A stretch of 64,000 nucleotides of DNA from Chryseobacterium sp. Leaf404 (GTDB taxonomy: Bacteria; Bacteroidota; Bacteroidia; Flavobacteriales; Weeksellaceae). Location of the stretch: NCBI RefSeq assembly GCF_001424145.1, contig NZ_LMQM01000010.1, positions 568,833-632,832 of the forward strand, read 5' to 3'. Positions 8,582 through 16,855 of this stretch are shown here, in pieces (position 1 is the stretch's first letter; each line of letters starts with the position of its first letter). Position numbers and translations under genes: made by a program. A model generated the notes under the pieces. That model had not been told where the DNA came from, searched no databases, and saw nothing but the letters and a program-made list of their open reading frames with translations.

Positions 8582-8588
8582 TGTTTGA
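8573..8588. promoter_or_regulatory. Candidate operator dyad over the -33 box
   Basis: TCAAACA-AA-TGTTTGA is a perfect 7-bp inverted repeat with a 2-base centre, overlapping the -33 element of the efflux promoter. It lies between that promoter and the AraC-type regulator gene. Binding by that regulator is inferred only from position. Confidence 0.45.
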
Positions 8589-8622
8589 TTTTTGGAAAAA
8601 GATGTTTAAATGTAGGATTCGT

Positions 8623-9465
8623 TTATTGATATTGTTGTCTGTACTGACTTGGGCTTGTCTCTAAATGCTTCTTAAAAAAGTGCGAGAATGAGTACTGATC
8701 GCTAAAACCAAGAATGGTTGAAATCTCCGCAACAGGCATTTTAGTTGAGTTCAGATACACTTTCGCTTCATTGATCACAATTGAAGCAATAATCTGACTT
8801 GCTGATCTTCCTGTCACTGACTTCACCACTGATGAAAGATGTCTGGTTGTAATAGATTGCCGTTCCGCATAAAATTTAACATTATGGTTATTGAGATGGC
8901 TGTTTGAGAGATCATTGAGAAAATTAAAAACAATCTCTTCCTGACGGGACATCTGGCTCATCGCACTGTTGTCTTCACTGGAAATAATCCCCGCCATCTG
9001 ATAGCAGAAAACCGAAAACAGATGTTCCACAATTTCTTTCTTATAAATCATTTCAGTATCAGAATCGAGAATATATTTAAGAAAATTGACGCTTTTCCAA
9101 ACCAGATCCAAATCATCTTTAGAAAAAGGCACTGCAACATTCATCTGCTGACGAAAATAGCGGTACGTAATTAATCTGTTAAATTTTAAAGACAAAGCTG
9201 AGATAAATTCTCGTTTGTAAGAAACCATTCTCGACTGAAAATCATCGCTGATGGAAATAAGTTCGTACACCGTTTGTGGGTCTGTAACGATAAACGTATT
9301 GGCAGAAAGCTCGATGTCATTAAGATGCTGACGCAGCTTTATAGTTCCGCTTTTAATGAACAGAAATGCAGGATTATCTGGCCGGAAAGGTTTATCTGTC
9401 GCGATTCTCTGATGAATGGTTTCCTGAGTAAAAATCTCGACCCCAAATTTTTCTAAAGCTGTCAT
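8623..9465 (-). CDS. AraC-family transcriptional regulator
   Basis: A 280-residue regulator with a cupin-like sensor half (residues ~1-165) and a C-terminal double helix-turn-helix from about residue 185. The second HTH carries the family signature (ISTILGFSDQYSFSHFFKKH, then SPSQYRQQ). It sits just upstream of the tolC-hlyD-MFS unit in the same direction, with a separate promoter before that unit, and is the obvious candidate regulator of the exporter. Its own promoter (TTTG-N18-TATTTTTG) ends so close to the ATG that the message would have a leader of about 1 nt. Confidence 0.92.
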   Translation of the reverse strand: MTALEKFGVEIFTQETIHQRIATDKPFRPDNPAFLFIKSGTIKLRQHLNDIELSANTFIVTDPQTVYELISISDDFQSRMVSYKREFISALSLKFNRLITYRYFRQQMNVAVPFSKDDLDLVWKSVNFLKYILDSDTEMIYKKEIVEHLFSVFCYQMAGIISSEDNSAMSQMSRQEEIVFNFLNDLSNSHLNNHNVKFYAERQSITTRHLSSVVKSVTGRSASQIIASIVINEAKVYLNSTKMPVAEISTILGFSDQYSFSHFFKKHLETSPSQYRQQYQ

Positions 9466-9469
9466 ATTA

Positions 9470-9499
9470 CAAAAATAGCGAAAGTCTTATTTACACAAA
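9470..9499 (-). promoter_or_regulatory. Promoter of the AraC-type gene, predicting a leaderless message
   Basis: On the minus strand TTTG (9499-9496), an 18-nt spacer and TATTTTTG (9477-9470). With the start site about 4 nt after the final G, transcription begins near 9466, one base before the ATG at 9465. Confidence 0.65.
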
Positions 9500-9533
9500 A
9501 ATTCATTATTTTAGCTTCCACCAAATTTAGACC

Positions 9534-10007
9534 ATGAGAAAAATAGACCGTCTGTTTGCTGAATACGCAGAAAGCCACAGAAATTCTACCAACAAACTGA
9601 TTCACTGGATCTGTGTTCCGCTGATTTTCTGGACCATATTAGGTTTTATTTCCTACATTCCCACACCGAACATCTATCTGAAATACTTTGGTTTTCTGAG
9701 TATTGCAAGTTTCATTGCCTTGTGTCTGGTTACTGTTTTTTACTTCAGATTATCCTGGAGAATCGCTGTAATTATGATTTTCGTAATGCTTTTGATGGAA
9801 CATTTTGTCTCTCTCGTCAATGTTACATTTGGGAGAAAATCCTGGCTTATTTATCTGGGAGTTTTTGTTGCGACCTGGATTTTACAGTTTGTAGGTCATA
9901 AAATTGAAGGAAAAAAACCATCATTTCTAAAAGATTTACAGTTTCTTTTGATTGGACCTATTTGGCTATTGAGTTTTATTTTGAAAAAATCAGGGATTCG
10001 ATATTGA
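9534..10007 (+). CDS. Mpo1-like (DUF962) membrane protein
   Basis: A 157-residue protein with about four transmembrane segments. The N-terminus (ESHRNSTNKLIHWICVPL) carries the H-x6-7-H spacing seen in the Mpo1/YGL010w family, with a further His in MEHFVS and another in VGHKIEGKKPSF. In yeast Mpo1 these histidines bind iron for alpha-oxidation of 2-hydroxy fatty acids; a similar lipid-related dioxygenase role here is inferred from the family only. The gene diverges from the AraC-type regulator with 68 bp between them. Confidence 0.85.
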   Translation: MRKIDRLFAEYAESHRNSTNKLIHWICVPLIFWTILGFISYIPTPNIYLKYFGFLSIASFIALCLVTVFYFRLSWRIAVIMIFVMLLMEHFVSLVNVTFGRKSWLIYLGVFVATWILQFVGHKIEGKKPSFLKDLQFLLIGPIWLLSFILKKSGIRY

Positions 10008-10033
10008 TTTTAATTTAATGGTTTGATTAATTG

Positions 10034-10112
10034 ATTCTTCGACATGCTCAGACTGACAAATCTAATACTAACCGCTCAATTTATCGGTGTCACTCTGAGC
10101 TCGTCGAAGAGT
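10034..10112. repeat. Long imperfect inverted repeat (TTCTTCGACATGCTCAGA type)
   Basis: Arms at 10034-10058 and 10088-10112, 25 nt each, matching at about 22 positions, with a 29-nt loop. It falls in the gap between two convergent genes and has no T-run, so it looks like a dispersed palindromic element rather than a standard terminator. Confidence 0.65.
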
Positions 10113-10211
10113 TTTTCTACCAGAATTATTTATTTGATGAAAATTTAAACAGGCTCATAGTGATGAAATACTAATATTTAGGAATCAAATTCTTAATTAA
10201 TTTAAATCATA

Positions 10212-11279
10212 TCAATCTTCCAGAGCATACACTGCAAAGCTTGCCAGCCAGTGATCGCCACCGTAATTTCCCTGAAATAATAATGGAAGTCCGTTGTTTA
10301 AAAAGATGGTTGCCGTTTTTTGGAATTCTTTTTTTAATGGATGATTATCGGGAAGGGATTTTGCGATTCCCTTCATGCACCATGATTTTGTGAAAGATAA
10401 ACCTACGAGATGAACAGTTTGATAATCGCTCAAATCACTCACCACAGGAATTTTTTCAATGTTTTCCAGACTTTTCTTTTCATAAAAGTTATCAAGCCAT
10501 TTTACAAATTCTTTTTGAGGAAGAATTCTTCGCATTAAATCAGCAATTTCAAGGCTTGGTGAAAAGAAATCTGAACCGTCAGGCTCCAGATATGCAGGAG
10601 TTCTTGTGTTATTTAAATAAAAATATTTTGCTTTTTCTGTCACTTGATTTTCAAAATCTTTATCTTGTACCGCTCTCGCCCAATCCAGTGCAAAAACCAT
10701 TGCAAATGCCGTGTTGGGATGTACTCCCGTTCTGTTGGGATACGTCTGTTTAGGCAGATAAGTTTTCCAGGAAGCTAAAATTTTATCCGTTAATGGCTTT
10801 AGATTCTGATGCCAGAGTTTCGCTTTTGGATGATTCCATGTTGCTAATTCTTCATCAAGTTTTAGCAGCCAAGCCCAGCCATAAGTACGCTCGAAAGTGG
10901 TTGTCAGCTGATATTTTGTGAAATAATCTGCTTCGGTCTGAAGGTTTTCTTTTTTAAAAGATTGGTCTAAAATGGTTTCAATGTCTTTAGCAACAGACAG
11001 ATCAGGTTTGGTTTTTAAAAGTCTTACCAACATCCAGTGCCCATGAACAGAAGAGTGCCAATCGAAACAGCCATAAAAACTTGGATGAAGATCTTTTGGG
11101 CTCAAAGAAACTTCTGCCGCGGTATTGATGATGTGTGCCGTCTTGTTAGGATATGCCTGATTAATGCAGTGAAGGGGTTTTTCGGAAAGTTTAACAGCCA
11201 TTTCATCCGTCAGTCCTGGATTCTGCTGCGCGAACATTACAGCAGGTAAAAGCACTAAAATGTGAAGATATCTTTTCAT
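10212..11279 (-). CDS. DUF2891 family secreted protein
   Basis: A 355-residue protein with a signal peptide (MKRYLHILVLLPAVMFAQ). The family signature HPSFYGCFDWHSSVHGHWML is present near residue 62, and conserved blocks ERTYGWAWLLKL and RTGVHPNTAFA follow. DUF2891 proteins look like alpha/alpha-barrel proteins and have no established reaction; the paired histidines suggest an enzyme, which is inference. C-terminal GNYGGDHWLASFAVYAL is also conserved in the family as I know it. It stands alone between convergent and divergent neighbours. Confidence 0.85.
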   Translation of the reverse strand: MKRYLHILVLLPAVMFAQQNPGLTDEMAVKLSEKPLHCINQAYPNKTAHIINTAAEVSLSPKDLHPSFYGCFDWHSSVHGHWMLVRLLKTKPDLSVAKDIETILDQSFKKENLQTEADYFTKYQLTTTFERTYGWAWLLKLDEELATWNHPKAKLWHQNLKPLTDKILASWKTYLPKQTYPNRTGVHPNTAFAMVFALDWARAVQDKDFENQVTEKAKYFYLNNTRTPAYLEPDGSDFFSPSLEIADLMRRILPQKEFVKWLDNFYEKKSLENIEKIPVVSDLSDYQTVHLVGLSFTKSWCMKGIAKSLPDNHPLKKEFQKTATIFLNNGLPLLFQGNYGGDHWLASFAVYALED

Positions 11280-11349
11280 GTTTTAAAAATAAAAAACAAA
11301 TTCGTAATATTGAATACAACATCTGGTGAAAACCTGCAAAAATTTAAAA

Positions 11350-12213
11350 ATGAAGAAAATCCTTATTGCAATCGCGTTTACAATACTTATATCCTGTAGT
11401 AAAAATGAGAGTGAGCCGCAGGAAGAACAAATAGTAGAAGCTAATCTTGAAGAAATGAAGGATGTGCCTGCAAGTGCCACCGCAAATTTTGCTCCGCAAA
11501 GAGATGCCGCTCCAGCAAGCAGTGAAGAACCATCTGAAGATAAAAATACTGATTCGCAACCTCTTCCGAAAGTCAGTTCAATTGCGAAAAAAATTATTAA
11601 AAACGGAGAGATGACGGTTCAGGTTGATGATATTACAAAATCCCGGAGCCAGATCCAGTCTGTCGTTAAAAAATATCAGGCTTACATTCAGAAAGAAACC
11701 TTCAGAAACACCGATACTCAGGACGATATGGAATTTATCATCAGGGTTCCACACCAGAAGTTCTAAGCTATAACCAACTCTATTTCAGACGGTTTAGGAA
11801 CTGTAACTGCAAAGAATATTTATTCTGATGATGTTACTGAAGAATATGTGGATGATTCTATAAAATTAGAAAACAAGAAAATCTATCTTGAAAAATATAG
11901 AGATATGCTCAAAAGTGCAAAATCAACAAGTGATATGCTCGAAATTCAGGAAAATATCAGGAATCTGGAAGATGAAATTGACGTCTCTGAGGGCAGATTG
12001 AAATTCATTGATGACCGTGTGAATTACAGCACGCTCAATCTTACACTTTTTAAAGAAAAAGTAAGATCTTCCACCACATCAAAAATTGGTTTTGGAAGCC
12101 GTTTCGCAGATTCAATTACTGAAGGATGGAATGGTTTTGTGCAATTTTTCTTAGTCCTGATCACTTTATGGCCATTCTTATTCCTTTTACCAGTCCTGAT
12201 TTTTGTATGGTAA
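11350..12213 (+). pseudogene. DUF4349 lipoprotein interrupted by one in-frame stop
   Basis: The two open halves (11350-11766 and 11767-12213) are in the same frame and read as one DUF4349 protein: a lipobox signal (IAFTILISCSK), a Pro/Glu-rich spacer, the domain start (KKIIKNGEMTVQVDDI), a coiled-coil middle (LEIQENIRNLEDEIDV) and the usual C-terminal transmembrane segment (FFLVLITLWPFLFLLPVLIF). Only the TAA at 11764-11766 interrupts it, inside the domain after RVPHQKF, where one base change from GAA, CAA or AAA would suffice. No second lesion is seen, so the inactivation is recent or the base call is wrong. The start at 11350 is chosen because the signal peptide begins there. Confidence 0.8.
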
Positions 12214-12242
12214 AAGTTGAAATTTTCAAGAAAAAAATAACC

Positions 12243-12280
12243 AATAAAAAACTGATCCGAAGATATGTTCTCCGGATCAG
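12243..12280 (-). terminator. Intrinsic terminator for the 12305 gene
   Basis: On the minus strand CTGATCCG...CGGATCAG with flanking pairs forms the stem and TTTTTTATTGG follows. Confidence 0.7.
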
Positions 12281-12304
12281 CTTGATGCAGTTTATCACTT
12301 AAAA

Positions 12305-12682
12305 CTATGCATTAAAATGAGATTTCACAGTTTCAAGAACCTGCTCGTCAGACATTTGCTGTGAAGTTTCTAAAATAACTTTAAGATTTTTAAACTGTGC
12401 TGTATCGTGAAGATGTTTTTTCAGCTCTTCCTGAATAGTTCCGGGACCTGTAATAAAAACTTCCTCAGAATTAATCAACAAGTGTTCTACCTCCTTGAAA
12501 AACTTTACCTTATTGGTTTGTTCAGCGTTATTTCCTGCGTTTTCACTTGAGTTTCCGTGTTGGATAACAGCTTTCACAGGACTGCATAAAAAGAATTTGA
12601 ATGAATTCTGAGCATCATGATTTTTTACCACTACAGCTTTTTGGGTATCAATCCAAAGTCCTGCTAATTTTTTTTCAGACAT
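12305..12682 (-). CDS. Conserved hypothetical protein, possibly release-factor-domain-like
   Basis: A 125-residue soluble protein. It opens with GLWIDTQKAVVVKN and has KFFKEVEHLLINSEEVFITG followed by GPGTIQEELKKHL. This layout resembles the C-terminal eRF1/Pelota-like domain found in stand-alone bacterial proteins, in which a beta strand ends in a Gly-Pro-Gly turn; the resemblance is from memory and is tentative. No catalytic motif is visible. It has its own terminator and is not clearly in an operon. Confidence 0.6.
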   Translation of the reverse strand: MSEKKLAGLWIDTQKAVVVKNHDAQNSFKFFLCSPVKAVIQHGNSSENAGNNAEQTNKVKFFKEVEHLLINSEEVFITGPGTIQEELKKHLHDTAQFKNLKVILETSQQMSDEQVLETVKSHFNA

Positions 12683-12753
12683 AATATTTGTTTTAATGTT
12701 ATATCTTTAAGTAGACAAGAATGATGCAAAGTTGATGTTAATGACCTGTTAAA

Positions 12754-13452
12754 TTATTTTCCAAGCACAAAAACCGTCGGAATTTTATGGAGTTCGGGTT
12801 TCTGTTTCTGCCATTCTTTGATGGTTTTTGTTTTGATAAATTCTGTTTCAGGATCATTGATATTGGAAGCAATGCACAGTTTAGAATTCGGCGGAAGCAC
12901 CTTGAGCAAGTCTTCTACAAGCTGATTATTACGGTATGGCGTTTCCATAAAAATCTGTGAATAACCTGTTTTCTGTACAAGATTTTCCAAATGAAGAATC
13001 TGTTTTTTCTTTTCTGATTTATCGATGGGAAGATAACCGTTAAAAGTAAATTCCTGACCATTGAAACCACTTGAAATTAAAGCCAGAATAATTGATGAAG
13101 GCCCTGAAATCGGGACAACTTTAATATTTTTTTCATGACACCATTTCACCATTAGATTTCCCGGATCTGCAATACAGGGAAGACCTGCTTCAGATAACAG
13201 TCCGAAATCCTGACCTTTCATCATCAAACTTTGAGCTTCTTTTATATCAGCATTTTCTGTGTATTTATCGAGTAAAAACAGTTTTAAATCTGACTGCTTT
13301 TTTTCAGGAGCAAAAAATTTCACTACTTTTCTTGCTGTCTTTTCGTTTTCTACAAAAAAATAATCAGTCTGCATTATATACTCTTTAATCACAGGCGAAA
13401 AGTGAGTGACAGCAGTATTTTCTGAGAGATATGCGGGGAGTAGGAAGAGCAT
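12754..13452 (-). CDS. Tetrapyrrole-methylase-fold SAM methyltransferase, RsmI-like
   Basis: A 232-residue protein of the family that includes RsmI (2'-O-methylation of C1402 in 16S rRNA). The characteristic block GLLSEAGLPCIADPGNLMV (near residue 83) and VVPISGPSSIILALISSGF are clear, followed by MFETPYRNNQ-type MFETPYR written here as IFMETPYRNNQLVEDLL. The canonical N-terminal YVVATPIGNL is replaced by LFLLPAYLSENT, and the RsmI C-terminal extension is missing, so this is the shorter flavobacterial paralogue and its rRNA target should not be assumed. It lies 40 bp downstream of the phosphatase gene in the same direction. Confidence 0.85.
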   Translation of the reverse strand: MLFLLPAYLSENTAVTHFSPVIKEYIMQTDYFFVENEKTARKVVKFFAPEKKQSDLKLFLLDKYTENADIKEAQSLMMKGQDFGLLSEAGLPCIADPGNLMVKWCHEKNIKVVPISGPSSIILALISSGFNGQEFTFNGYLPIDKSEKKKQILHLENLVQKTGYSQIFMETPYRNNQLVEDLLKVLPPNSKLCIASNINDPETEFIKTKTIKEWQKQKPELHKIPTVFVLGK

Positions 13453-13492
13453 GTTTTGAGATTAAGGTTAGGAGTAAGAGTGAGATTTTGAT

Positions 13493-13963
13493 TTACTTTG
13501 CGTTGGAAGTTTCTTTTCTAAGTTTCTCTACAATGATTTCGCAGGCATCATCAATCTGTCTAAAAACCTTGTCAAAACCTTCGGAGCCGCTCCAGTAAGG
13601 GTCGGGAACTTCATCAGGATGTTGTTTCAGATTCAAATCATTCATCAATAGAGAAACTTTCTGTCTCTGTGCATCCGTTTTTGCCATAGAAAGAACGTCG
13701 CGGAGATTGTTTTTATCCATACAGAAAATTTTGTCATATTCATCTAAATCATTGGCCTGAAAATGTCTTGATTTCTGTTTTGAAATATCCAAACCATTTT
13801 TGAAAGCCACTTCCACAGATCTTTGATCCGGTGCACTTCCTTCGTGCATATTGATTGTTCCGGCAGAATCCACCTGAAAATCTGCGGGAAGTTTTGATTT
13901 TAAGATTCCTTCAGCAAGCGGGCTTCGGCAGATATTTCCGAGACAGACCATTAATATTTTCAT
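13493..13963 (-). CDS. Low-molecular-weight protein-tyrosine phosphatase
   Basis: A 156-residue cytoplasmic phosphatase. The P-loop C-x5-R is at residues 7-13 within MVCLGNICRSPLAEG, followed by the family's Ser, and the general-acid loop DPYWSG with its Asp is near residue 121. These residues hydrolyse phosphotyrosine in this family. No capsule or kinase gene is adjacent, so a substrate is not indicated. A tandem heptamer repeat begins one base upstream of its start codon, leaving no room for a normal ribosome-binding region of unique sequence. Confidence 0.92.
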   Translation of the reverse strand: MKILMVCLGNICRSPLAEGILKSKLPADFQVDSAGTINMHEGSAPDQRSVEVAFKNGLDISKQKSRHFQANDLDEYDKIFCMDKNNLRDVLSMAKTDAQRQKVSLLMNDLNLKQHPDEVPDPYWSGSEGFDKVFRQIDDACEIIVEKLRKETSNAK

Positions 13964-14006
13964 TTGAGATTTAAGATTTGAGATTTGAGATTTGAGATTT
14001 GAGATT
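13964..14006. repeat. Tandem heptamer repeat (TTTGAGA)n, locus 1
   Basis: About six units of a 7-bp period, TTTGAGA, with one variant unit. Similar tracts lie at 35592-35620 and 39280-39317. Confidence 0.85.
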
Positions 14007-14072
14007 ACAAAAATAAAAAATGAAGAATAAATCTATCCTTCATTTTTAATATTAATTTAAAAAAATTCTCAC

Positions 14073-15527
14073 TTAATGTTTGATTCTTTCAGTAAGATCT
14101 TTCACATATTTTTTTACTTCCTTGTCAATCTTCGAAACGTCTTTTATGGTTTCGCAGGCGTACATTACGGTTGAATGGTCCTTGCCTCCCATTTCTTCAC
14201 CTATTTTGGTAAAGGTGGAATTGGTGTATTCCTTCGCAAAATACATTGCCAGCTGTCTTGGAAGTGCAATTTCTCTTTTTCTTGTTTTAGATAAAAGCTG
14301 CTCTCTTTTAATTCCGAAATAATCACACACAACCTCCTGAATGTAAGGAATATTGATGATTTTTTTCTGGTTTGCCGCAATTTTATTAATGGTTTCCTTT
14401 AAAAGTTCCAGACTTAAATCTGACTTGTAAATTGTGGAGTACGCAATCACAGAGTTAATCACACCGATGAGTTCACGCACATTTGTCTTTGCTTCAGCAG
14501 CCAGGAAGTCAAGCATATCATCTGTTAAGACAATTCCATCTCTGCTTAGTTTATCAACAATGATTTTTTTACGGGTTTCAAGATCCGGAGATTTAATTTC
14601 AGCAGAAAGTCCCCATTTGAAACGGGACACAATTCTTTCCTGAATATCCATAATATCCACCGGAGCCTTATCTGAAGTCAGGATAATCTGTTTTCCGTTT
14701 TGATGCAGATAGTCAAAAATATGGAAGAAACTGTCCTGTGTAGCAGATTTCCCCGAAAGAAACTGAATATCATCGATAATCAGCACATCCACCATCTGAT
14801 AAAAATTGGCAAATTCCGTCTGTTTATGAGCTTTTGCAGCCGAAATAAACTGCTGGATGAATTTTTCTGACGATAGATACAAAACTACCTTGTCCGGAAA
14901 CTGACTTTTCACTTCAAGACCAACTGCCTGCCCAAGGTGAGTTTTACCAACACCGTAACCTCCGTACAGGAAAAGTGGGTTGAAAGCCGTTGCACCAGGT
15001 CTTTTGGCGATAGATTTTGCCACGGTAGAAGCAAATTTATTGCTCTCACCCTCTACGTAGTTATCAAAAGAAAAATCTGATTTAAGGTTAGAATCAATAT
15101 TCACCTTTTTGATTCCCGGAACTACAAACGGATTGACGATGTTTCCGGAAAAACCCTGAGGCATAGTTTCCTGAATTTTGGGTGTGGCTACGGTTTTGCC
15201 TTTCATATTCATGGTGACAGGTTTTTCCTGTCCTGATGGTTTGTTTTCCATCACAGAATACCAAAGTTTAACGCCTTTACCAATATTTTTCTTCAGGGCA
15301 GCAGAAAGTAGAGACAGGTAATTATCTTCAATATATTCTTTGTAAAAATCACTCGGTACCATCAGCGTAAGGTTGTTGTCTACAAGAGAAACCGGCTGCA
15401 CTTTGTCGAAAAGTAAGTCGAAGGATTTTTCAAGTTTCTTCAGATCAGAATTATCTTCAGCCGCATTGAGATTATCTCTCATAAACTGAAGGCAATTCTG
15501 CCATGTCATCATTAAATTTTCTTTCAT
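14073..15527 (-). CDS. dnaA: Chromosomal replication initiator protein DnaA
   Basis: Initiates replication by binding DnaA boxes at the origin and loading helicase. The 484-residue protein has the N-terminal interaction domain (WQNCLQFMRDNL), a linker to about residue 145, the AAA+ core with Walker A GGYGVGKT at 189-196, Walker B VLIIDDIQF, and sensor LSRDG region, then the C-terminal DNA-binding domain with GGKDHSTVMYACETI, the DnaA box-recognition signature. I saw no cluster of DnaA boxes in the 130 bp upstream, and the neighbours are not the dnaN/recF set, so the origin is probably not here. Confidence 0.97.
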   Translation of the reverse strand: MKENLMMTWQNCLQFMRDNLNAAEDNSDLKKLEKSFDLLFDKVQPVSLVDNNLTLMVPSDFYKEYIEDNYLSLLSAALKKNIGKGVKLWYSVMENKPSGQEKPVTMNMKGKTVATPKIQETMPQGFSGNIVNPFVVPGIKKVNIDSNLKSDFSFDNYVEGESNKFASTVAKSIAKRPGATAFNPLFLYGGYGVGKTHLGQAVGLEVKSQFPDKVVLYLSSEKFIQQFISAAKAHKQTEFANFYQMVDVLIIDDIQFLSGKSATQDSFFHIFDYLHQNGKQIILTSDKAPVDIMDIQERIVSRFKWGLSAEIKSPDLETRKKIIVDKLSRDGIVLTDDMLDFLAAEAKTNVRELIGVINSVIAYSTIYKSDLSLELLKETINKIAANQKKIINIPYIQEVVCDYFGIKREQLLSKTRKREIALPRQLAMYFAKEYTNSTFTKIGEEMGGKDHSTVMYACETIKDVSKIDKEVKKYVKDLTERIKH

Positions 15528-15610
15528 TTTTTATGCCCTGATATTGCGTAGTTAGTCATCAAAAAAAGGTGGACAGCAAAGGTCACGTATTTTCTTTTTA
15601 AAAAAAAATG

Positions 15611-15642
15611 TTGCACCTATTGATTATTAAAAAATATATTTG
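15611..15642 (+). promoter_or_regulatory. Promoter of the thioesterase gene
   Basis: TTG at 15611-15613, a 21-nt spacer and TATATTTG at 15635-15642. The predicted start site near 15646 lies downstream of the earlier in-frame starts at 15608 and 15644, which supports ATG 15665. Confidence 0.65.
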
Positions 15643-15664
15643 TATGTATAAAAAAGACCTCGAT

Positions 15665-16096
15665 ATGATACATACAACTCACTCATTACGAGTACGTTAC
15701 GGAGAAACAGACCCTATGAAATATGTCTACTACGGCAACTATGCAGAGTATCTGGAAGTTGCGAGAGTGGAGCTCTTCAGAAGCATAGGAATTTCGTATA
15801 ATGACATCGAAAAAAAAGGAATCTGGCTTCCGGTTTCAGAATATAATATTAAATATTTAAAACCTGCGTTCTATGACGAAGAGTTAACAATTCATACCTA
15901 CATCGAAAAGCTTCCGGGAGTAAAGATAGAGTTTAGATATGAGATATTCAATCAGGAAAACGTTAAAATTACGGATGCCAGAACTACGCTCTTTTTTCTG
16001 GATGCAGAATCTGGTAAAATTATCAAATGTCCGGATTTTCTGATGAACTTTATTGAGAAGGAATGGAAGCCAAAAGACGTATTATCTGATGACTGA
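15665..16096 (+). CDS. Acyl-CoA thioesterase, 4-hydroxybenzoyl-CoA thioesterase type
   Basis: A 143-residue hotdog-fold enzyme. HSLRVRYGETDPMKYVYYGNY is the YbgC/4HBT active-site block, with the catalytic Asp in ETDPM, and YLEVARVELFRSIG forms the central helix. It would hydrolyse acyl-CoA thioesters in the cytosol; the chain preference is unknown. The start is set at ATG 15665 because the promoter's predicted start site falls at about 15646 and earlier in-frame starts would be untranscribed or nearly so. It diverges from dnaA. Confidence 0.88.
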   Translation: MIHTTHSLRVRYGETDPMKYVYYGNYAEYLEVARVELFRSIGISYNDIEKKGIWLPVSEYNIKYLKPAFYDEELTIHTYIEKLPGVKIEFRYEIFNQENVKITDARTTLFFLDAESGKIIKCPDFLMNFIEKEWKPKDVLSDD

Positions 16097-16366
16097 TTTT
16101 ATGTTTTTTATAATCATTTTCTCCAACTAAAAAATTTAAAAAAATGAGAAATGACTGAAATCTGAATTCCAAAAAAAGAGACAGATAAAAATAAGAGCCT
16201 AATTATCAGTGGATTTCATAATCAAAAACTGTATTTCGAATTTTCATCACCATTTGATCTGTTTTTCTATTAACACAAAGATATTTACAAATACTTATAA
16301 TTTTTGTTGCTGTTAACCAAAATTTATGTACATTTATCACGTATTTAACCGATATAATTTTTGATT

Positions 16367-16804
16367 ATGAAAAAAGTTCTATTTTCTTTACTTTTATTTG
16401 CTTCTGTAAGCGTTTTTGCACAAAAAAATTCTTCTACAAAATTTGCAATTGCCAATGGTAATGTGGGAACTGTTGCGATGTTTGATGCAAACAAACAGTT
16501 TGTACAAAGCGTAAATATGTATAAAAACTCTGCAGCGCTGCCACAGGAATTAAAAAAATACAGTTTCCTGGCTGAAAACGGTTTGGCAGCTGTAAAGTTT
16601 AAGAAAGATTTCGGAACACTGGATTTTATCAGCCTTGGAGATCTTAACAGGCAAAACGGTTTAGCTCCGGAAACTCCTGTTTTTGTAGACGGTTATGAAT
16701 TTCCAGATACAAAAATAAATATTTTTGCCGATCTGATGGTGAACGCTGAAGTAAAAGATTACAACGGCAGAAAAACGCTTTACATCAGCAGCACGAAGAA
16801 ATAA
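16367..16804 (+). CDS. Secreted protein of unknown function
   Basis: A 145-residue protein with a clear signal peptide (MKKVLFSLLLFASVSVFAQ). The mature part begins KNSSTKFAIANGNVG and alternates short beta-like segments; I recognise no family. The ATG at 16367 is used rather than the in-frame TTG at 16361, because the basic n-region of the signal peptide begins there. It is convergent with rarA and preceded by a 270-bp A/T-rich gap in which I see nothing recognisable. Confidence 0.75.
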   Translation: MKKVLFSLLLFASVSVFAQKNSSTKFAIANGNVGTVAMFDANKQFVQSVNMYKNSAALPQELKKYSFLAENGLAAVKFKKDFGTLDFISLGDLNRQNGLAPETPVFVDGYEFPDTKINIFADLMVNAEVKDYNGRKTLYISSTKK

Positions 16805-16855
16805 TAATTTGCCATATTATATTTTTGGAAGGATATTCATTTTGAGTATCCTTCT

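Noticed and set aside
14007..15664. Replication origin at dnaA
   Set aside because: No cluster of TTATCCACA-like boxes or unwinding element was visible next to dnaA, and dnaN and recF are not neighbours.
16828..16854. GAAGGATA/TATCCTTC hairpin as a terminator between the 16367 gene and rarA
   Set aside because: The 8-bp stem is clear, but neither strand has a T-run after it, so it was not listed as a terminator.
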